From Alphaproteobacteria bacterium UBA2784 (GTDB lineage Bacteria; Pseudomonadota; Alphaproteobacteria; Micropepsales; Micropepsaceae): DNA of 34,166 nt. The notes beneath the pieces were generated by a model that was given only the letters and a program-made list of their open reading frames with translations, had not been told where the DNA came from and did not search any database. The stretch is taken from the NCBI GenBank assembly GCA_002352285.1, contig DEIC01000106.1, positions 1 to 34,166 on the forward strand. The letters run 5' to 3'. Below are positions 16,401 to 24,169 of this stretch, piece by piece. Numbering within the stretch: position 1 is the stretch's first letter; every line of letters begins with the position of its first letter. A program made the position numbers and the translations under genes.

Positions 16401-17387
16401 ATGGCGGTCAAAGGCTCGGTTCCCAAGGTGACGCGCGAAAAGCCCGCCGCCCTTCCCGCAGCGAGCGAGAGCCTTGCGCGCGACATCGTCAACGATGCCG
16501 TGCGCCGCTATTTCATCAAGGCCCGCGCCCGCGTTCCTGCCTTCGTTGACGCAACCTTTGGCTGGAAGGGGGCGTTCAATCTCCATCGCAATGCTTTTGG
16601 GCATGATCTCTGGCGCGCGCCCCTGAATGCGGCGCTGGTCGCCCCTGCATTGGGCCTGAAGCTTGCGGGAAAGATCGCGCGGAAATCGGGGCGTGAGGAG
16701 ACGGCCCACTGGCTGGAGACGCGTGACCTCTTCCTGCGCACCGATGTGGCGAATGCATTTGCCGCCCGCATCTTCATCGACCTTTTGAAACTGCCTTACA
16801 GCCACAACGGCGCGCACAGCGTATCTGATGCGCTGGCGGACGAAATTCTGGCCGACCCGCGCCTTGCCCCCGTGCGTGGGCTTCTGGAGACCCAATGGGG
16901 TGAGGCGATGCGCGCCCGCATGGACGAGCGGCTGAATGAAGCCCTCTCTGTTTACATGTCGAGCCGGTTTGCCGTGGCAGAGCTCGCCAATATGGCCGCC
17001 GCCACCGGCTTTGGCGCTGCCGTGCTTGGCCAGTTTACGCCGGGCATCCTGACATTGGGACCAGCCATCGCGGGTGCGCTTTCATCATCGCCGCTGGCTG
17101 CAGTCACCGGTGTTGCCGCAACACCCGCATTGCCCGCAGCGGCTGCGTCGGTTGCGGCCGCGATGGCCGTGCTCGCGCTTCTGTCGTCGGTGTCGGGCGT
17201 CATTACCGATCCCGCACAGGCAGCACTCGGCATTCATCATCGCCGCCTGGTCAAGTTCCTTGATGCGCTGGAGCAGTCTTTCATCGCCGATGGCCGCGCG
17301 ATGTATGAGGTGCGCGATGCCTATGCCGCGCGCATTCTGGAGATGATTGATGTCGCGGCTGCCCTCTACCGCCATGTCCCCGCCTGA
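16401..17387 (+). CDS. Conserved alphaproteobacterial protein, unknown function (possibly DUF6635)
   Basis: 328 residues. The N-terminal half has a conserved-looking core (ARDIVNDAVRRYFIKARARV, ATFGWKGAFNLHRNAFGHDLWRAPLNA). The C-terminal half has hydrophobic, Ala-rich segments (about 195-280) that could be membrane helices, ending in a charged helix (GIHHRRLVKFLDALEQSF, ..RDAYAARILEMIDVAAAL). I associate the pattern with a DUF6635-type family but am not certain. ATG at 16401 is preferred over a TTG two codons upstream. Probably in an operon with the SemiSWEET gene. No catalytic motif seen. Confidence 0.7.
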   Translation: MAVKGSVPKVTREKPAALPAASESLARDIVNDAVRRYFIKARARVPAFVDATFGWKGAFNLHRNAFGHDLWRAPLNAALVAPALGLKLAGKIARKSGREETAHWLETRDLFLRTDVANAFAARIFIDLLKLPYSHNGAHSVSDALADEILADPRLAPVRGLLETQWGEAMRARMDERLNEALSVYMSSRFAVAELANMAAATGFGAAVLGQFTPGILTLGPAIAGALSSSPLAAVTGVAATPALPAAAASVAAAMAVLALLSSVSGVITDPAQAALGIHHRRLVKFLDALEQSFIADGRAMYEVRDAYAARILEMIDVAAALYRHVPA

Positions 17388-17743
17388 GTCATTTGCGCCA
17401 CAGTCCTTGCGCGCGGATGGAGCTAGGAAAAAGATTCACAAATATCCGTTCGGCGAATTGCGAATTGCAGGTTAGCTTGAATTGAGGCCCGTGATTCGCG
17501 GTTTCGTGGATCTTCCGGGCGATGGCGTAAGGGGGATGCGCGCATTGGCAAGACCGCGTTATGGTCTCAATGGAAGTGCAGAACTGAAGGCGGGTGATGA
17601 ACCCGGCCATTCCCGTCGCGCCGCCTCTTTCGTTTCCACATTGTTGATTTCGTCACCGGCAAGGCACGGGGGAACAATCGCGCCTGCTTGGGCGAAATGG
17701 TCTGGGGCATACGCAACCTGACAGGTGAAGGGAGTAACGGTTT
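17388..17743. other. 356-bp intergenic region upstream of phoH
   Basis: No convincing gene. Short frames here lack good starts or recognisable products. It holds a small tandem duplication CGAATTGCGAATTGC near 17453-17467 and two GATTC sites (near 17433 and 17492), the CcrM-type GANTC sequence. A promoter for the PhoH gene must lie here or further upstream; none could be assigned. Confidence 0.5.
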
Positions 17744-18523
17744 ATGGCGAAGCGCATGAGTAACCGCGACCGTTCACGCGATCATGATGGCCATGAGAGA
17801 GGTCATCAGAGGGGCAATGTCCGCGCCATTTTTTCGGAAGGGTCTGTCTGGAGCCCGCTCGGCAACGGCGACACAAGCCCGCATGATGACCGCGACCGCT
17901 CTTATGTGCGCAAAATCCGCCCGTGCAGCGACAACCAGCGCGTGCTTCTTGAAGCCATCGACCGGAAAAACCTGATCGTCGCCCTCGGGCCAGCGGGCAC
18001 GGGCAAAACCTATCTCGCCATCGCCAAGGCGGTTGAGGCGTTCGAGGCCGGCAAGATCGGCCGCATCATTCTTTCGCGTCCGGCGATTGAGGCGGGCGAA
18101 AGCCTCGGCTTCCTGCCCGGCCATCTCGAAGACAAGCTCGCGCCCTATCTGCGTCCGCTCTATGACGCGCTGGGCGAACGGCTGGGCGCCAAGCGCCTCA
18201 AGCAATTGCTGGCAGACGGGTCGATTGAGATCGCCCCGGTCGCCTATATGCGCGGCCGCACACTGAACAATGCCTTCATCGTGATCGATGAGGCGCAGAA
18301 CTGCACCTATGGCCAGATCAAGATGCTGCTGACGCGTCTGGGCTGGCACTCGACGATGGTGCTGACGGGCGACCCCGATCAGACGGATCTGCTGCCGGGC
18401 ATGTCGGGCTTTGGCGACATCGCCAACCGCCTTTCAACGCTCGACGATGTGGCCGTCGTGCGGCTCGGCGACCGCGACATCGTCCGCCACCCGCTGGTGG
18501 CGAGCATGCTGACGGTGCTGTGA
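17744..18523 (+). CDS. PhoH family ATPase
   Basis: 259 residues. After a charged N-terminus (SNRDRSRDHDGHERGHQRG) comes the PhoH domain: Walker A ALGPAGTGKTYLAIAKAV, RIILSRPAIEAGESLGFLPG, Walker B FIVIDEAQNCTYGQIKMLLTRLG, and TGDPDQTDL. PhoH proteins are cytoplasmic ATPases related to superfamily 1 helicases, implicated in RNA metabolism. This lacks the extra domains of PhoH2 (PIN) and is one of the short alphaproteobacterial forms. A GGGAG lies about 10 bases before the ATG. Repeat copy B follows the stop. Confidence 0.93.
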   Translation: MAKRMSNRDRSRDHDGHERGHQRGNVRAIFSEGSVWSPLGNGDTSPHDDRDRSYVRKIRPCSDNQRVLLEAIDRKNLIVALGPAGTGKTYLAIAKAVEAFEAGKIGRIILSRPAIEAGESLGFLPGHLEDKLAPYLRPLYDALGERLGAKRLKQLLADGSIEIAPVAYMRGRTLNNAFIVIDEAQNCTYGQIKMLLTRLGWHSTMVLTGDPDQTDLLPGMSGFGDIANRLSTLDDVAVVRLGDRDIVRHPLVASMLTVL

Positions 18524-18549
18524 GGATTTTGGATATGCATCTTCCTTTC

Positions 18550-18712
18550 GCCTCCCCCGTTTTTGGGGGTGAGCGGAGCGCAAGGCGATGCCCTTGCATC
18601 GCGGGTGGGGGGCGCCATCGACAAGCACAGTGCAACTTCCCGCAACCCCACCGGGCTTGAGCTTCGCAAATGCTCGCTCAAGCCCCGCCTCCCCTTATAG
18701 ATCAGGGGAGGC
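18550..18712. repeat. Structured intergenic repeat, copy B
   Basis: Same five-stem order as copy A. GCCTCCCCC/GGGGGTGAGC (bulged); GCGATGC-CCTT-GCATCGC (18585-18602); GGTGGGG then CCCCACC; GGGCTTGAG...CTCAAGCCC; GCCTCCCCT-TATAGATC-AGGGGAGGC (18687-18712). The second and fourth stems differ in sequence from copy A on both arms but stay paired. Between the stops of phoH and the convergent synthetase gene. Confidence 0.85.
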
Positions 18713-18728
18713 TGAAGAAGATGCGATC

Positions 18729-20525
18729 TCACCCGCCCGCCAGTTCCTTCGCCCGCTCGCGCAGCTTGAATTTCTGGATCTTGCCGGTTGAGGTTTTGGG
18801 CAGCTCACCGAACACCACATTCTTCGGCGCCTTGTAGGCGGCGATTTGCGAGCGCACGAAGGCGATGATCTCATCCGGCGTCGCGCTCGCGCCGGGTTTC
18901 AGATTGATGAAGGCAACCGGCGCCTCGCCCCATTTCTCGTCGTGGCGGCCCACCACCGCTGCTTCCAGAATGGCCGGATGGCGATAAAGCACATCCTCCA
19001 CCTCGATCGACGAGATGTTCTCGCCGCCCGAAATGATGATGTCCTTTGAGCGGTCCTTGAGCTGGATATAGCCGTCCTCGTGCCACACGCCGAGATCGCC
19101 CGAGTGGAACCAGCCGCCCTCAAACGCTTTGGCGGTCGCCTCCGGGTTCTTGAGATAGCCCTTCATCACCACATTGCCGCGGAAGAAAACCTCGCCCATC
19201 GTCTCGCCGTCCTTCGGTACCGGCTTCATGGTCTTGGGGTTCATCACGGCAAGGTCTTCCAGCACCGGATATTTCACCCCCTGGCGCGCCTTCATCGCCG
19301 CGCGGTCAGCGGGCGCAAGACTGTCCCATTCCTTGTGCCAGGCATTTACGGTGGAGGGGCCATAGGTTTCGGTCAGGCCATAAAGATGCGTCACCGCAAA
19401 TCCGGCTGCGTCCATCTTGGCAAGAACGGCGGCAGGCGGTGGCGCTGCGGCGGTAAAGAACTCAACGCGGTGCAGAAACGCTTTGCGCTCTCCATCCGGC
19501 GCATTGATCAGCATGCCCATCACGATGGGCGCGCCGCACATATGCGTCACGCGATGCTGGGCAACGGCGTCATAGATGCGCTTGCCCTCGGTCTTGCGCA
19601 GGCACACATGCGTGCCCGCGACGATGGAGAGCGACCACGTAAAGCACCAGCCATTGCAATGAAACATCGGCAGCGTCCACAGATAGGTCGGATGCTGCGG
19701 CATCGAGGCGGTGACGATATTGCCCATGGCGAGCAGATAGGCGCCGCGATGGTGATAGACGACGCCCTTGGGATTGCCGGTCGTGCCGCTGGTGTAATTG
19801 AGCGCGATCGCGTCCCACTCATCTTCCGGCATCAGCCATTTGAACTCGGGATCGCCCTTGGCGATGAAGTCCTCGTATTCAATCTCGCCCACCATCGCAT
19901 TGCCCACGACGGCGGGATCATCAATGTCGATCAGATAGGGCTTCGCCTTGCACAGTTTCAGCGCCTGTGCGGCAAGGCCGGCGAATTCGCGGTCAACCGC
20001 AAAGACCTTCGCCTCGCCGTGATCGAGGATGAAGGCGACTTCCTGTGGTGACAGCCGGAAATTGATCGCGTTCAGAACCGCGCCCGCCATCGGCACACCA
20101 TAATGGGCGTCCAGCATCGCGGGCGTGTTGGCGGCAAGAAACGCCACCGTATCGCCGCGCTTGATGCCCTTTTTGGAAAGGGCAGAGGCAAGGCGGCGTG
20201 CGCGCACAAAAAACTCCGCATAGCTGATCGTGCGCTCGCCATGAATGATAGCGGGGTGATTGGGGTGAACCCGTGCCGCACGCTCCAGGAAACTGATGGG
20301 CGTCAGCGGCTGATGATTGGCGGCATTCTTTTCAAGGCCGATGGCATAGGGGTTGACGCCCTTGGGCGCCGAAACCTTTGCCGGCGTCTTGGCCGCCATT
20401 GCTGAAGCGGCTTTTTTGACTGGCTTGGCAGGTTTGCGGGCCTTGGCGGCCGCCAATTTGCGCTTTGCAGTCTTCGCAGGGGCCTTCTTGGCGGGCTTCC
20501 TGGATTTCGCAGCAGTCTTGGCCAT
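18729..20525 (-). CDS. Acyl-CoA synthetase (AMP-forming) with lysine-rich N-terminal tail
   Basis: 598 residues. ANL superfamily motifs: ALNYTSGTTGNPKGVVYHHR (P-loop), PMFHCNGWCFTWSL, HLYGLTETYGP, WFHSGDLGVWHEDGYIQLKDR and the C-terminal lysine region PKTSTGKIQKFKLRE. The closest style is the medium/long-chain AlkK-like branch. It forms acyl-AMP, then acyl-CoA. The odd part is residues 1-56, built from K/A/P repeats with 16 lysines, like histone-H1-type tails. The family core begins near residue 58. ATG at 20525 was chosen because the tail keeps the same frame; an internal ATG at 20399 would give a normal-length enzyme and neither has a clear ribosome binding site. Confidence 0.92.
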   Translation of the reverse strand: MAKTAAKSRKPAKKAPAKTAKRKLAAAKARKPAKPVKKAASAMAAKTPAKVSAPKGVNPYAIGLEKNAANHQPLTPISFLERAARVHPNHPAIIHGERTISYAEFFVRARRLASALSKKGIKRGDTVAFLAANTPAMLDAHYGVPMAGAVLNAINFRLSPQEVAFILDHGEAKVFAVDREFAGLAAQALKLCKAKPYLIDIDDPAVVGNAMVGEIEYEDFIAKGDPEFKWLMPEDEWDAIALNYTSGTTGNPKGVVYHHRGAYLLAMGNIVTASMPQHPTYLWTLPMFHCNGWCFTWSLSIVAGTHVCLRKTEGKRIYDAVAQHRVTHMCGAPIVMGMLINAPDGERKAFLHRVEFFTAAAPPPAAVLAKMDAAGFAVTHLYGLTETYGPSTVNAWHKEWDSLAPADRAAMKARQGVKYPVLEDLAVMNPKTMKPVPKDGETMGEVFFRGNVVMKGYLKNPEATAKAFEGGWFHSGDLGVWHEDGYIQLKDRSKDIIISGGENISSIEVEDVLYRHPAILEAAVVGRHDEKWGEAPVAFINLKPGASATPDEIIAFVRSQIAAYKAPKNVVFGELPKTSTGKIQKFKLRERAKELAGG

Positions 20526-20690
20526 GGGAACACCGGTCGTGAGGGGGCAAGTGCTTGCCCGATGCATAAAGGTTGACGGAGGCTTAATGAGCCTGCCGGA
20601 CAGGTCAAGCGGCGTTAGCGCCCTCTTTACGTCCCTCGCCGAAACTGGGGGTGCGGGCAAGGGTGCCCGGCAAGCGGTGAGAGCACGGCC

Positions 20691-20963
20691 ATGACCCATT
20701 TTCTGGTTTCGGACAAGAACCCGAAAGGCTTCAAGCTGGAGGAAGTGCTTGCGGCAGTCCGCAAGGACATCCTCTATCGCGCCAACAAGATTGTGGACGA
20801 TGCGCGGCCAGAGGCGCGTCAGGTGCTCGACAACAACATGCGCATCCTTCAGCTGGTGACGGAGGCGATCCACATCGCCGAAAGCTCGACCCGCCTGCTC
20901 GACAAGGCCTTCGGCCCCTCCCAGTCGCTCTATGGCGGCGGCCCCCGGATCGGTGCCGCCTGA
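20691..20963 (+). CDS. Small helical protein, unknown function
   Basis: 90 residues, ATG at 20691. Mostly charged helix-forming sequence: LEEVLAAVRKDILYRANKIV, then MRILQLVTEAIHIAESSTRLLDKAFG, with a Gly-rich end. No signal peptide, no membrane helix, no motif I recognise. The frame looks genuinely coding by composition, and it lies alone divergent from the acyl-CoA synthetase gene, sharing a 165-bp promoter region. Confidence 0.65.
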   Translation: MTHFLVSDKNPKGFKLEEVLAAVRKDILYRANKIVDDARPEARQVLDNNMRILQLVTEAIHIAESSTRLLDKAFGPSQSLYGGGPRIGAA

Positions 20964-21112
20964 CCTGCGCGCCAGCTGAAATTTCACGAAAACCCGGCTT
21001 TTCCGGCGCTTCGCAGCCGTGCTAGCTTCCCGCCCCGTGATGCGGCGAGGCGGTGATTCCGCTTGCGTGCCGCTGTTTGTGATGATCCCGGTGGATGAAG
21101 GAGCCCCCGAAA

Positions 21113-21397
21113 ATGCTCGACTCATTTTTCAAGTTCGACAAGCTGATCACCCCCACGATGATCAAGATTGTCTTCTACGTTGGCCTTGCGCTCATCGTTG
21201 CCCTCTCGATCTATTACATCGTTGATGCGTTCCGCACGATGAATGCGGCGGTCGGCACCGGCCTGATGAACTTCTTCATCACGCTGGCTGCGACGCCGTT
21301 TGCGCTCATCATGTGGCGCGTTGTCATCGAACTGATCCTTGTTTCCTTCCGCAACAATGAGCGCCTGACGGAGCTCGCCGAGAAGGGCAAGCACTGA
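21113..21397 (+). CDS. DUF4282 family membrane protein
   Basis: 94 residues: MLDSFFKFDKLITPTMIK, then two membrane helices (IVFYVGLALIVALSIYYIV and FFITLAATPFALIMWRVVIELILV) and a charged tail. This FxFDxxITPxxIKxxYxxG opening and two-helix layout match the DUF4282 family, of unknown function. GGAG about 10 bases before the ATG. A good intrinsic terminator follows at 21421. Confidence 0.88.
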   Translation: MLDSFFKFDKLITPTMIKIVFYVGLALIVALSIYYIVDAFRTMNAAVGTGLMNFFITLAATPFALIMWRVVIELILVSFRNNERLTELAEKGKH

Positions 21398-21420
21398 AAA
21401 TCCCGCGATTTGCCGGATGG

Positions 21421-21459
21421 AACGGCGTCCCGGGTCAACCGGGGCGCCGTTTGGTTTTT
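21421..21459 (+). terminator. Intrinsic terminator after the DUF4282 gene
   Basis: AACGGCGTCCCGG (21421-21433), loop GTCAA, CCGGGGCGCCGTT (21439-21451): 13 pairs with one G-T. Followed by TGGTTTTT. Located 23 nt after the stop. Confidence 0.85.
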
Positions 21460-21517
21460 GGGAACACCTGCAAAGTCTGAAGATGAGAGACAAGCCCGTC
21501 GCCCGCGCACATTTCTT

Positions 21518-21640
21518 CCCTCTCCCCCGATATGGGCGTGAGGACGCGAGCACTTGCGAGCGGGTGAGGGGGCCGCTTGAGTGTCATTGCCCCCTCACGA
21601 ATTTTGCTTTGCAAAATTCTGCTCTCCCCGAGGGGAGAGC
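21518..21640. repeat. Structured intergenic repeat, copy C (divergent subtype)
   Basis: CCCTCTCCCCC with GGGCGTGAGG (imperfect); a GCGAGCACTTGCGAGCG part that no longer pairs; GTGAGGGGGC (21564-21573) with GCCCCCTCAC (21589-21598); GAATTTTGC-TTT-GCAAAATTC (21599-21619); GCTCTCCCC-GA-GGGGAGAGC (21621-21640). Same order as copies A and B but TGAGGGG replaces TGGGGGG on both arms. Lies between the DUF4282 terminator and the MFS start. Confidence 0.8.
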
Positions 21641-21675
21641 GGGAATGCGGATCGTGTCCATCGGAGCCCGCGCCC

Positions 21676-22860
21676 ATGCGTGACACGCTCAAGAGCGTCA
21701 CACCGCTGCTCGTCGCGACAGCCTTGATGCTGACAGGCAATGGGCTGCACTTCACGCTGACATCGGTCGTTGCCGGACAGGCGCAATTCGGCGCCGCGAC
21801 AACGGGGCTGATCGGCGCCGCCTATTTTGTCGGCTTTCTGGTCGGTGCCCTTGGCGCACCATGGGCATTGGGCAAAACGGGCCATGGCCGGGGCTTTGCA
21901 GCTCTGATGTGGCTCACTTCGGCAGCCCTCGTGGCGCAATGGGCATTCGTAGAACCGTACGCGTGGGCAGGTTTGCGCTTCCTGATCGGTGTGCTTGCGG
22001 CAGCAGCCTTCACAGTCATCGACAGCTGGTTTCACTTCACTGCTCAGAACGCCAATCGTGGCCGCGTGCTGGCGATTGCTGCCATCGTGAATTTGATGGC
22101 GCTGGTAGCCGGCCAGCAATTGCTCAATATCGGCGCAGCGCCGTCGCCAGAGCTCTTTCTGCTTTCGGCAGGGATTCTCGCGTTATCTGTTGTGTCACTG
22201 CTGGTAACGCGGCTTCAGCCGCCGCCGGCGACATCAGCGCGCCTTCCGCGCCTGCACCTCCTGGCCAGGGCTTCGCCCGTGGGTGTAGCGGGTCAGGTGG
22301 TGGCGGGCTTTGTCAATGCGCCCTTCTGGGTGCTCGCGCCGGTCTATATCGCCTCTCTTGGATATGCAGAGGATACGGTTGCCCCCTTCATGTCGGCAGC
22401 CATTCTGGGCGCAGCCATTCTGCAATGGCCGATTGGCCACGCGTCCGACCGGCGAGACCGCCGTCTGGTGGCGGTGGTCACGGCCATGGCGGCTGCAACG
22501 GCGGGCCTTGGCCTGACACTGGGCGCCGATGCAGGTGAGTGGATATTGTTTGCGGCGGCCTTCGCCTTTGGCGCCTTCGCCTTTCCCACAACAAACCTGA
22601 CCAACGCGCATCTGAACGACCGCATGCCCAAAGAGGCCATGACCGAGACGGCCGGCGGCCTTCTCGTCTTCTATGGGCTCTTTGCAACAGCCGGTCAGCT
22701 GGCGGTGTCGGGCCTTGCGGAACTCGTTGGGATCGGCCCCTTTTTCGTCTATACCGCTTGCGTCCACGGCGCGTTTGCGGCCTTTGTGCTGTGGCGGATC
22801 GGGCGCCGCGCGCCAGCGGCGCACAAGCCCGCAGAGCATGTTGACCTTCAGGCCCCCTGA
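21676..22860 (+). CDS. MFS transporter (YcaD-like)
   Basis: 394 residues with about 12 membrane helices. MFS marks include GLIGAAYFVGFLVGALGAPWAL, the helix-5 region VIDSWFHFTAQNANRGRVLA (YcaD-like SW after an acidic residue), and the mid-loop motif GHASDRRDRRLV. YcaD-type members are putative effluxers of unknown substrate. ATG at 21676 with GGAG about 9 bases upstream; the frame is open into repeat copy C but the conserved first helix starts at this ATG. An SDR gene follows after 30 nt, suggesting one operon. Confidence 0.9.
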   Translation: MRDTLKSVTPLLVATALMLTGNGLHFTLTSVVAGQAQFGAATTGLIGAAYFVGFLVGALGAPWALGKTGHGRGFAALMWLTSAALVAQWAFVEPYAWAGLRFLIGVLAAAAFTVIDSWFHFTAQNANRGRVLAIAAIVNLMALVAGQQLLNIGAAPSPELFLLSAGILALSVVSLLVTRLQPPPATSARLPRLHLLARASPVGVAGQVVAGFVNAPFWVLAPVYIASLGYAEDTVAPFMSAAILGAAILQWPIGHASDRRDRRLVAVVTAMAAATAGLGLTLGADAGEWILFAAAFAFGAFAFPTTNLTNAHLNDRMPKEAMTETAGGLLVFYGLFATAGQLAVSGLAELVGIGPFFVYTACVHGAFAAFVLWRIGRRAPAAHKPAEHVDLQAP

Positions 22861-22890
22861 CTCAGGGCAGGTGCGGGCGCGGAGCAGACC

Positions 22891-23700
22891 TTGACGAGCC
22901 TTTCCGGAAAAATTGCCATCATCACCGGCGCGTCGCACGGCATCGGCCTTGCGTGCGCGCGGCGCTTTGCGCGTGACGGCGCCAAAGTCGTGCTCGCCGA
23001 TGTGGACGAGGAGGGCGGCAAGCGCGCCGCCAGCGAAATTACTTCCAAGGGTGGCGTTGCCCGTTTCATCTATTGTGACGTGGCCGAGCGCCTCGACATC
23101 CACAATCTTGTCGCCGCAGCCCTTGACGAGTTCGACCGCATCGACGTGCTGGTGAACAACGCGGGCATTGCCGACGCCACGAACTTTTTCAAACTTGATG
23201 ATGTCACCTTCGACAAGGTGCTGCGTGTGAATGTGAAGGGTGCGTTTCTGGCAGCCCAGGCCGTGGGGCGACAGTTCATCCGCCAGATCGAGGCTCAGGG
23301 CGAGCCGCGGCGCCTGCAGACGCGCCAGCCTTATGCCATCATCAACATGAGTTCGATTGATGCCGTGATGGTGAGCGAGGATCACGTCGCTGCCGCCGTC
23401 TCCAAGGGCGCAGTCAATCAGCTGACGCGCGCGCTGGCGGTTGCGATGGCGCCCTGGGGCATCCGCGTGAATGCAATTGGCCCCGGCACTGTCTCAACCG
23501 GCTCGGTCGAGGGGCTCTCTGGCGGCGACGCCGAGGGCGCGCTGGAGCGCACGCCTCTGGGCCGCTTCGGCGCGCCCGAAGAGATTGCTGCCATTGCAGC
23601 CTTCCTCGCCAGCGATGACGCCAGCTACATCACCGGCCAGTGCATCTATGCCGATGGCGGCCGCCTCGCGCTGAACTTCACCATGCCGCAGAAGGGGTGA
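22891..23700 (+). CDS. SDR-family protein without the catalytic tyrosine
   Basis: 269 residues from a TTG start, with GGAG six bases upstream. Rossmann motif TGASHGIG, then CDV and NNAG, are intact. The catalytic Ser is present (INMSSIDA), but the YxxxK site reads HVAAAVSKGAVN: Lys172 remains and Ala168 stands where Tyr should be. About ten extra residues (QIEAQGEPRRLQTRQPY) precede this strand. Typical SDR reduction needs the Tyr, so the protein may be inactive, use another residue, or have a binding role. It follows the MFS gene by 30 nt. The DNA codes Ala clearly at this place. Confidence 0.87.
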   Translation: MTSLSGKIAIITGASHGIGLACARRFARDGAKVVLADVDEEGGKRAASEITSKGGVARFIYCDVAERLDIHNLVAAALDEFDRIDVLVNNAGIADATNFFKLDDVTFDKVLRVNVKGAFLAAQAVGRQFIRQIEAQGEPRRLQTRQPYAIINMSSIDAVMVSEDHVAAAVSKGAVNQLTRALAVAMAPWGIRVNAIGPGTVSTGSVEGLSGGDAEGALERTPLGRFGAPEEIAAIAAFLASDDASYITGQCIYADGGRLALNFTMPQKG

Positions 23701-23794
23701 GGGGGGTCGCACTTTCGTCTCCCCCTTTTCATGGGCCCCCGGATTCACACATCTCAGAAATCCGAAGCAATGCTTGCTGCTTCTTGCGCCCCCG

Positions 23795-23938
23795 CCCGCA
23801 GCTTGCTGCGGGGGAGGCCAGCGATGCACTTGCATCGCGGGTGGGGGAAATCGGCGGAAACATAAGGCCCCCACCCGGATTTGAGTTCGCGCTGCTCACT
23901 CAAATCCGACCTCCCCCGCAATGAATTGCGGAGGAGGT
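23795..23938. repeat. Structured intergenic repeat, copy D
   Basis: CCCGCAGC-TT-GCTGCGGG (23795-23812); GCGATGC-ACTT-GCATCGC (23821-23838); GGGTGGGGG (23839-23847) with CCCCCACCC (23868-23876); GGATTTGAGT (23877-23886) with ACTCAAATCC (23898-23907); ACCTCC..CCGCAA-TGAA-TTGCGG..GGAGGT (23909-23938). Same order as A and B. A short fragment like the first arm (CTCCCCCTTTTCATGGG) also lies near 23718-23734. Confidence 0.85.
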
Positions 23939-24008
23939 TGAGGAGGTGTGCGCACGATCGCAGCTTGTTTGGTGCGGAAAGAAGTTGAACCTGCATTTCT
24001 TCAGCGCG

Positions 24009-24112
24009 TGGTTCGACGAAGGCTCACCATGAGTTAATCCGTATACTGCTTATATGCAGTTCACAAAGTTCCTCACCCTGAGCGCATTGCGAAGCAATGC
24101 AGTCGAAGGGCG
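24009..24112. repeat. Second type of intergenic repeat, two inverted copies
   Basis: Copy 1 at about 24009-24033 (GTTCGACGAAGGCTCACCATGAG read on plus, inverted). Copy 2 at 24071-24112 with CCTCACCCTGAGC, perfect hairpin GCATTGC-GAA-GCAATGC (24084-24100), then AGTCGAAGGG. Resembles common alphaproteobacterial CCTCA..TGAG..TCGAA palindromes. With copy D it fills the 469-bp gene-free gap at 23701-24169. Confidence 0.65.
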
Positions 24113-24169
24113 CACCGTATGTATGCAGAGCTTGTTTGTGGTTTGGCCTGTGCTTGCGCCGCCGCCCCC

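Noticed and set aside
17482..17721. 79-codon frame upstream of phoH
   Set aside because: No ribosome binding site, no recognisable composition or motif; the region looks noncoding.
19080..20051. 323-codon plus-strand open frame opposite the acyl-CoA synthetase
   Set aside because: It is antisense to highly conserved synthetase motifs, is His/Arg-rich and has no recognisable domain.
20526..21125. 200-codon N-terminal extension of the acyl-CoA synthetase frame
   Set aside because: The extension overlaps the better-supported small gene at 20691 and shows no domain; the lysine-rich segment after the ATG at 20525 is already more than the family needs.
13965..23938. CRISPR array
   Set aside because: The repeats are few, kilobases apart, variable in sequence and palindromic throughout, without regular spacers; no cas gene is present. 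The Cas2-like fold at 9597 is not near them.
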